A DNA stretch of 64,000 nucleotides from Streptomyces sp. NBRC 109706 (GTDB taxonomy: Bacteria > Actinomycetota > Actinomycetes > Streptomycetales > Streptomycetaceae), in assembly GCF_000974485.1 (NCBI RefSeq), contig NZ_BBOM01000011.1, positions 62,001 through 126,000 on the forward strand, written 5' to 3'. The notes below the pieces were generated by a model, which had not been told where the DNA came from, ran no database searches, and saw only the letters and a list, made by a program, of their open reading frames with translations. A program made the position numbers and the translations under genes. Shown in pieces: positions 60,187-64,000 of the stretch (the stretch's first letter is position 1; each line of letters opens with the position of its first letter).

Positions 60187-60221
60187 CAACGCCGTCACCA
60201 GCCCTTCCCCGCAGGAGATCC

Positions 60222-61460
60222 ATGGCCGACCGCGTCACCGTCATCGGATGGGACGGGTCCCCCCTCGGCCCTGCCGCCACCACGGCGCTCCGCGCCGCGA
60301 CCCTGGTCGCCGGCGCCCCCCGCCATCTGGACCTGCCCCAAGTCCCGCCGCGCGCCGAGCGGGTGACCCTGGGCAGCGTCGCGGTCGCCGCCCGCAGGAT
60401 CGCCGCCCACCGGGGCACCGCCGTGGTGCTCGCCGACGGCGACCCCGGCTTCTTCGGGGTGGTACGCGCGCTGCGCGATCCGACGCACGGCCTTGAGGTC
60501 GAGGTGGTGCCCGCCGTCTCCGCCGTCGCCACCGCCTTCGCCCGCGCCGGCATGCCCTGGGACGACGCCCGCGTGGTGGTGGCCAACGAACGCACCCTCC
60601 GCCGCGCCGTCAACGTCTGCCGCGCGCACCCCAAGGTCGCCGTCCTCACCGCGCCCGGCGCCGGACCCACCGAGATCGCGCTGCTCCTCGGAGCCCAGCA
60701 ACGCACCTTTGTGATCTGCGAATCGCTGGGCACCGACCGCGAACGGGTCTCCGTGCTCACCTCCGACCGTGTGCCACGGCACCACTGGACCGACCCCAAC
60801 GTGGTGATCGTCATCGGCGGCACCCTCGCCCACTCCGGCACCAGCAGCTGGCTGGCCGGCCTCGCCACCGGCGATCTGCCCGAGGAGCCGCGCGGCTGGG
60901 GCCTCGACCCGGCCGCCTACGGCCAGCCGGCACCCGACCGGGACGCGGAGGGCGCCGGGCGCAGCCGACGCCTGCGCGCCCTCGAACTCTCCGTCCTCGG
61001 CCCCCGGTTGGGGGATCTGCTGTGGGACGTGGGCAGCGGCGGCGGGTTGACGGCGGTCGAGGCGGCCCGGCTCGGCGCCGCGGTGATCGCCGTCGACCGC
61101 GACCCGCGCGCCCTGGCGCTGGCCGAGGCAGCCGCCCGCCGGGTCGGGGTGCAGCTGGAGACCGTCCAGGGCGTCGCGCCCCAGGCGCTGGTCGACCTCC
61201 CGCAACCCGATCTGATCCGGGTGGGCGGTGGGGGGCACCGCACCCTGGTCGCCTGCGCCGACCGGCGGCCCGAGCGCATCGTCAGCCACGCCATGACCCG
61301 CGACCAGGCGGAGGCGGCCGGCCGGGTGCTCACCGGGGCCGGCTATGCCGTGGAGTGCACCCTGGTGCAGTCCGTTGAACTCGCGGTCGGCGACTGGTCG
61401 GAACAGGGCAGAACAGTTGTCTTTCTGCTCGCTGCGCGTCTGTTGTCATCCGTTGGCTGA
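60222..61460 (+). CDS. cobL: Precorrin-6Y C5,15-methyltransferase (decarboxylating), CbiE-CbiT fusion
   Basis: A cobalamin-pathway enzyme that methylates C-5 and C-15 and removes the acetate of ring C. The 412-residue protein is a fusion: CbiE (residues 1-225, tetrapyrrole-methylase fold with VVLADGDPGFFGVVRAL and VVPAVSAVATAFARAG) and CbiT (about 240-405, class I methyltransferase with LLWDVGSGGGLTAVEAARLGA and VIAVDRDPRAL). The IRVGGGGHRTL region in CbiT matches the family. The next gene is bluB-cobT, so this is part of the cobalamin locus. Confidence 0.92.
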   Translation: MADRVTVIGWDGSPLGPAATTALRAATLVAGAPRHLDLPQVPPRAERVTLGSVAVAARRIAAHRGTAVVLADGDPGFFGVVRALRDPTHGLEVEVVPAVSAVATAFARAGMPWDDARVVVANERTLRRAVNVCRAHPKVAVLTAPGAGPTEIALLLGAQQRTFVICESLGTDRERVSVLTSDRVPRHHWTDPNVVIVIGGTLAHSGTSSWLAGLATGDLPEEPRGWGLDPAAYGQPAPDRDAEGAGRSRRLRALELSVLGPRLGDLLWDVGSGGGLTAVEAARLGAAVIAVDRDPRALALAEAAARRVGVQLETVQGVAPQALVDLPQPDLIRVGGGGHRTLVACADRRPERIVSHAMTRDQAEAAGRVLTGAGYAVECTLVQSVELAVGDWSEQGRTVVFLLAARLLSSVG

Positions 61461-61521
61461 CAAATACGGATCATTCAGGGTCAGTCCGGCGCCCACGATC
61501 AGCGTCGCACGCCATCCCGGG

Positions 61522-61527
61522 TAGGCT
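61522..61527 (+). promoter_or_regulatory. -10 element TAGGCT before bluB-cobT
   Basis: TAGGCT lies 111 bp before the chosen ATG. The leader has no clear cobalamin riboswitch; two short start-stop combinations (ATG 61616 and ATG 61621) precede the gene. Confidence 0.45.
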
Positions 61528-61637
61528 GAACGACCGTTGTGCCGTCAGCCGGACACGTTCTCTCACGGTCGTTTCGACCATGGCGTCCGGCCCTGTCAGG
61601 CAACGGAAGGAGCACATGCGATGGGCGAGGTGGACGC

Positions 61638-64000
61638 ATGACGGACGCCCCCGGCGCGATCCCCGAGGGGGAACAGCCGGAGCAGCCGGAGCGGTTGGAC
61701 ACACCCCCTCCCGCCGCCTACCCCTACCCCGGACAGCCCCAGGTGGCGCCGGTGGCGGGAGCCGTGATCGAGGGAGCCGAGGAGGCCGAGGAGACGGACG
61801 AGGAAGAGCTGCTGATGCCGGGCAGCGCCGCCGCCTGGGGCGAGGTGCCCGCCGCACCGGCGCCACCCGCCCCCGCGCCCCGGCAGAACGTCCGCCCCGT
61901 CCCACGCCCCGGCTCCCACCCGACGGAGCCCGAATACCTCGATGTCCCGCTGACCCGGGCCGACCAGCCCGCACCCGCACCCGCGCCGGCGCCGACCCCG
62001 GCGCCCGTCGAGCAGGCCCCCGTCACGCCGCCGGCCGTCGAGGCCGACCCCGCGCCGAGCCCGGCCCCGGCGGCCGAGGCCGGTCCGCCGCCTACTCCGA
62101 CTCCTGCTCCGATTCCGCCGACTCCGACGCCGCCGCAGGGTGTCGCCGAGGCGGTGCCGGCCGAGGCCGCCGAGCCGCGGCCGGCGGAAGCCGTCCCGAC
62201 CGTGGCCCCGACCCCGCCGCAGGGCGTCGCCGCGCCCGTGCCGGCCGAGGTGCGGCCGGCCGCCGTCCCGGTCGCGCCGCAGCCCAACGGGCCGGCGCCC
62301 GCGCCGAGTTCGCCCCAGGCCCCGACGCCGCCCGCCGCCCCCGTCGTTCTCCCGGCCCCCGTCGAGGCGCCGCCTCCCCAGCCGGCCGAAGCCCACGCCG
62401 CCGTCGAACAGGCACCCGCCACCGAACAGGCCCCCGAACTGCCGCCGGAGCCCGTCGCCCCCGAGCAGGCGGCGGAGCCCGTTGCGCCCGTCCCCGCGCA
62501 GCCCCAGCCCACCCCGACCCCCGCGCCCTCCGCGCGGCCGGCGGAGCCGCCCGCGGCGCCCGGCTACCCCGAGCCCGAACGGGACGCCGTGCACCGGCTG
62601 ATGCGCGACCGGCGCGATGTCCAACACGGCTTCCGCGCCGACCCGATCCCGCCCGAGGTGCTGCTGCGGGTCCTGGAGGCGGCCCACAACGCGCCCAGCG
62701 TCGGCCCGGCCCAGCCCTGGGACTTCGTGATCATCAAGTCCGAGGAGACCCGCGCCGCCATCCACGAGGTGGCCCGCCGCCAGCGCGAGTCCTACGCCAA
62801 ATCGCTGCCCAAGGCCAGGGCCCGGCAGTTCCGCCAGCTCACCGTCGACGCCATCCGCGACACCCCCGTCAACATCGTGGTGACCGCGGACCCCACCCGT
62901 GGCGGCCGCAACACCTACGGCTGGCACCTCCAACCGCAGACCACCCCCTACTCCTCCGCCCTCGCGGTGGAGAACCTCTGGCTCGCCGCCCGCGCCGAAG
63001 GGCTCGGCGTCGGCTGGATCGGCTTCCTCGACGAACGGGAGCTGGTCCGCACGCTCGGCCTGCCCGAGCATCTGGAGGTCGTCGCCTACCTCTGCGTCGG
63101 CTATGTGGACGCCTTCCCCGACGAGCCGGAGCCGGACCGGGGCGGCGCCGCGCACCGCAGGCCGCTCTCCTGGGTGGTGCACGAGGAGTCCTACGGCCGC
63201 CGCGCGCTGCCCGGCTCCGAACCGCACGACCTGCTGAGCGAGACCCTGGCCGAGATCCGTCCGCTCGACGCCCAGGCGCTCGGCGAGGCGTGGGAGCGGC
63301 AGAAACGGATGACCAAACCCGCCGGCTCGCTCGGCGCGCTGGAGGTCATCTCCGCCCAGCTCTGCGGCCTCTCCCGCAGCTGCCCGCCGCCCGTGCCCGA
63401 GCCGGCCGCCGTCGCCGTCTTCGCCGCCGACCACGGCGTGCACGCCCAGGGCGTCACCCCCTGGCCGCAGGAGGTCACCGGCCAGATGGTGGCCAACTTC
63501 CTCGGCGGGGGAGCCGTCTGCAACGCCTTCGCCGCCCAGGTCGGCGCCGAGGTCTGCGTGATCGACGTGGGCGTCCGCGACGAACTGCCCGGGATGCCGG
63601 GTCTTGTGCCGCGCCGGGTGCGGCCCGGCACGGCCGATCTCAGCGTCGGCCAGGCGATGAGCCGGGAAGAGGCGCTGCGCGCCGTCGAGGTCGGCATCGA
63701 GACCGCCCGCGATCTGGTCGCCGCCGGCAACCAGGCGCTGCTCACCGGCGAGATGGGCGTCGCCAACACCACGGCCGCCGCCGCCCTGGTCGCCGCGTTC
63801 ACCGGCGCCGAGGCCGCCGAGGTCACCGGGCGCGGCTGCGGCATCGACGACGAGACGCTGGCCCGCAAGGTCGACGTGGTCCGCCGCGCGCTCCAACTGC
63901 ACCAGCCCGATCCGAGCGACCCGTTGGGCGTGCTCGCCGCCGTCGGCGGGCTCGAACACGCGGCGCTCGCCGGGCTGATCCTCGGCGGCGCCGCCCAACG
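61638..64000 (+). CDS. cobT: BluB-CobT fusion for the lower ligand of cobalamin (3' end missing)
   Basis: An open frame from ATG 61638 to the window end (at least 787 residues). Residues 1-308 are Pro/Ala/Glu-rich with PAPAPAP and QAPA-type repeats. Residues about 309-510 form a BluB-type nitroreductase-like domain (VHRLMRDRRDVQHGF; HNAPSVGPAQPWDF; GLGVGWIGFLDE), which converts FMNH2 to dimethylbenzimidazole. From about 531 a CobT domain starts (RQKRMTKPAGSLGALEVIS; FAADHGVHAQGVTPWPQEVT; GEMGVANTTAAAAL), which attaches ribose phosphate to that base. Fusion of both steps in one chain occurs in Streptomyces. The catalytic Glu near the CobT C-terminus lies outside. Confidence 0.9.
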   Translation, partial: MTDAPGAIPEGEQPEQPERLDTPPPAAYPYPGQPQVAPVAGAVIEGAEEAEETDEEELLMPGSAAAWGEVPAAPAPPAPAPRQNVRPVPRPGSHPTEPEYLDVPLTRADQPAPAPAPAPTPAPVEQAPVTPPAVEADPAPSPAPAAEAGPPPTPTPAPIPPTPTPPQGVAEAVPAEAAEPRPAEAVPTVAPTPPQGVAAPVPAEVRPAAVPVAPQPNGPAPAPSSPQAPTPPAAPVVLPAPVEAPPPQPAEAHAAVEQAPATEQAPELPPEPVAPEQAAEPVAPVPAQPQPTPTPAPSARPAEPPAAPGYPEPERDAVHRLMRDRRDVQHGFRADPIPPEVLLRVLEAAHNAPSVGPAQPWDFVIIKSEETRAAIHEVARRQRESYAKSLPKARARQFRQLTVDAIRDTPVNIVVTADPTRGGRNTYGWHLQPQTTPYSSALAVENLWLAARAEGLGVGWIGFLDERELVRTLGLPEHLEVVAYLCVGYVDAFPDEPEPDRGGAAHRRPLSWVVHEESYGRRALPGSEPHDLLSETLAEIRPLDAQALGEAWERQKRMTKPAGSLGALEVISAQLCGLSRSCPPPVPEPAAVAVFAADHGVHAQGVTPWPQEVTGQMVANFLGGGAVCNAFAAQVGAEVCVIDVGVRDELPGMPGLVPRRVRPGTADLSVGQAMSREEALRAVEVGIETARDLVAAGNQALLTGEMGVANTTAAAALVAAFTGAEAAEVTGRGCGIDDETLARKVDVVRRALQLHQPDPSDPLGVLAAVGGLEHAALAGLILGGAAQ

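Noticed and set aside
61461..61637. Cobalamin riboswitch before bluB-cobT
   Set aside because: The leader is about 100 nt and lacks a B12-box-like sequence.
61596..63998. An 800-codon open frame on the minus strand
   Set aside because: It is the shadow of bluB-cobT: the plus strand shows clear nitroreductase and CobT motifs, while this frame is low-complexity His/Gly/Arg-rich.

Overview
The window is about 73% G+C, genes are tightly packed with many 4-bp ATGA/GTGA overlaps, GTG/TTG starts are common, and many promoters have a TAGGCT- or TAGACT-like -10. The gene order (tatA-tatC, infC-rpmI-rplT-pheST, argCJBDR, argH, metNIQ, cobL-bluB/cobT) is that of the conserved chromosome core of Streptomyces or a close relative in the Streptomycetaceae. 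The species cannot be told from the sequence. There is no rRNA, tRNA, CRISPR array, insertion sequence or phage integrase; this is ordinary core chromosome with two accessory-looking patches.

Layout: 0-6.6 kb is Tat export (tatA, tatC), a diacylglycerol-kinase-like protein, a Ski2-type RNA helicase and a 5'-3' exonuclease. 6.7-14.7 kb has a CPA2 antiporter with an in-frame upstream mini-ORF, two membrane-anchored proteins and an isolated type VII protease (mycosin), a beta-lactamase-fold serine hydrolase, an SseB-like protein, an aquaporin and a DUF1844 protein. 14.7-22.5 kb is the translation block: an infC leader with an intrinsic terminator, infC with an ATC start, rpmI, rplT, an rRNA methyltransferase, an orphan PAS histidine kinase, and pheS-pheT. 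22.5-26.7 kb is a divergent LigD-polymerase/Ku pair for end joining, LtrA and a 3-hydroxyacyl-CoA dehydrogenase.

26.7-40 kb is the accessory patch: a frameshifted GH74 xyloglucanase under a CebR-like operator, a Tat-exported GHL10 hydrolase, a G-rich non-coding stretch, a DCC-family protein, a phosphatase-fold protein without its catalytic histidines, a divergent pair of XRE regulators, an ATP-grasp protein, a PLP enzyme, a methyltransferase/TetR divergon, a protein with two tandem P-loop domains, and a short-chain dehydrogenase followed by an ECF41-type sigma factor with a matching promoter in front of the dehydrogenase.

40-49.4 kb is arginine biosynthesis (argC-J-B-D-R, then argG-H), interrupted by a polyprenyl synthase gene. 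ArgJ is colinear with its family but has lost several catalytic motifs. 49.4-56.4 kb has a sugar-type oxidoreductase, an aldo/keto reductase, a 0.7-kb array of ~140-bp tandem repeats that runs up to the plsC stop codon, a secreted glycerophosphodiesterase, a GNAT protein and two small membrane proteins. 56.4-64 kb is a Cys-containing short ORF ahead of metN-metI-metQ, another GNAT protein, and cobalamin genes cobL and a bluB-cobT fusion that runs off the end.

The candidates most worth a second look are the 140-bp repeat array, the degenerate ArgJ, the Cys-rich mini-ORF before metNIQ, and the ECF41-SDR unit.
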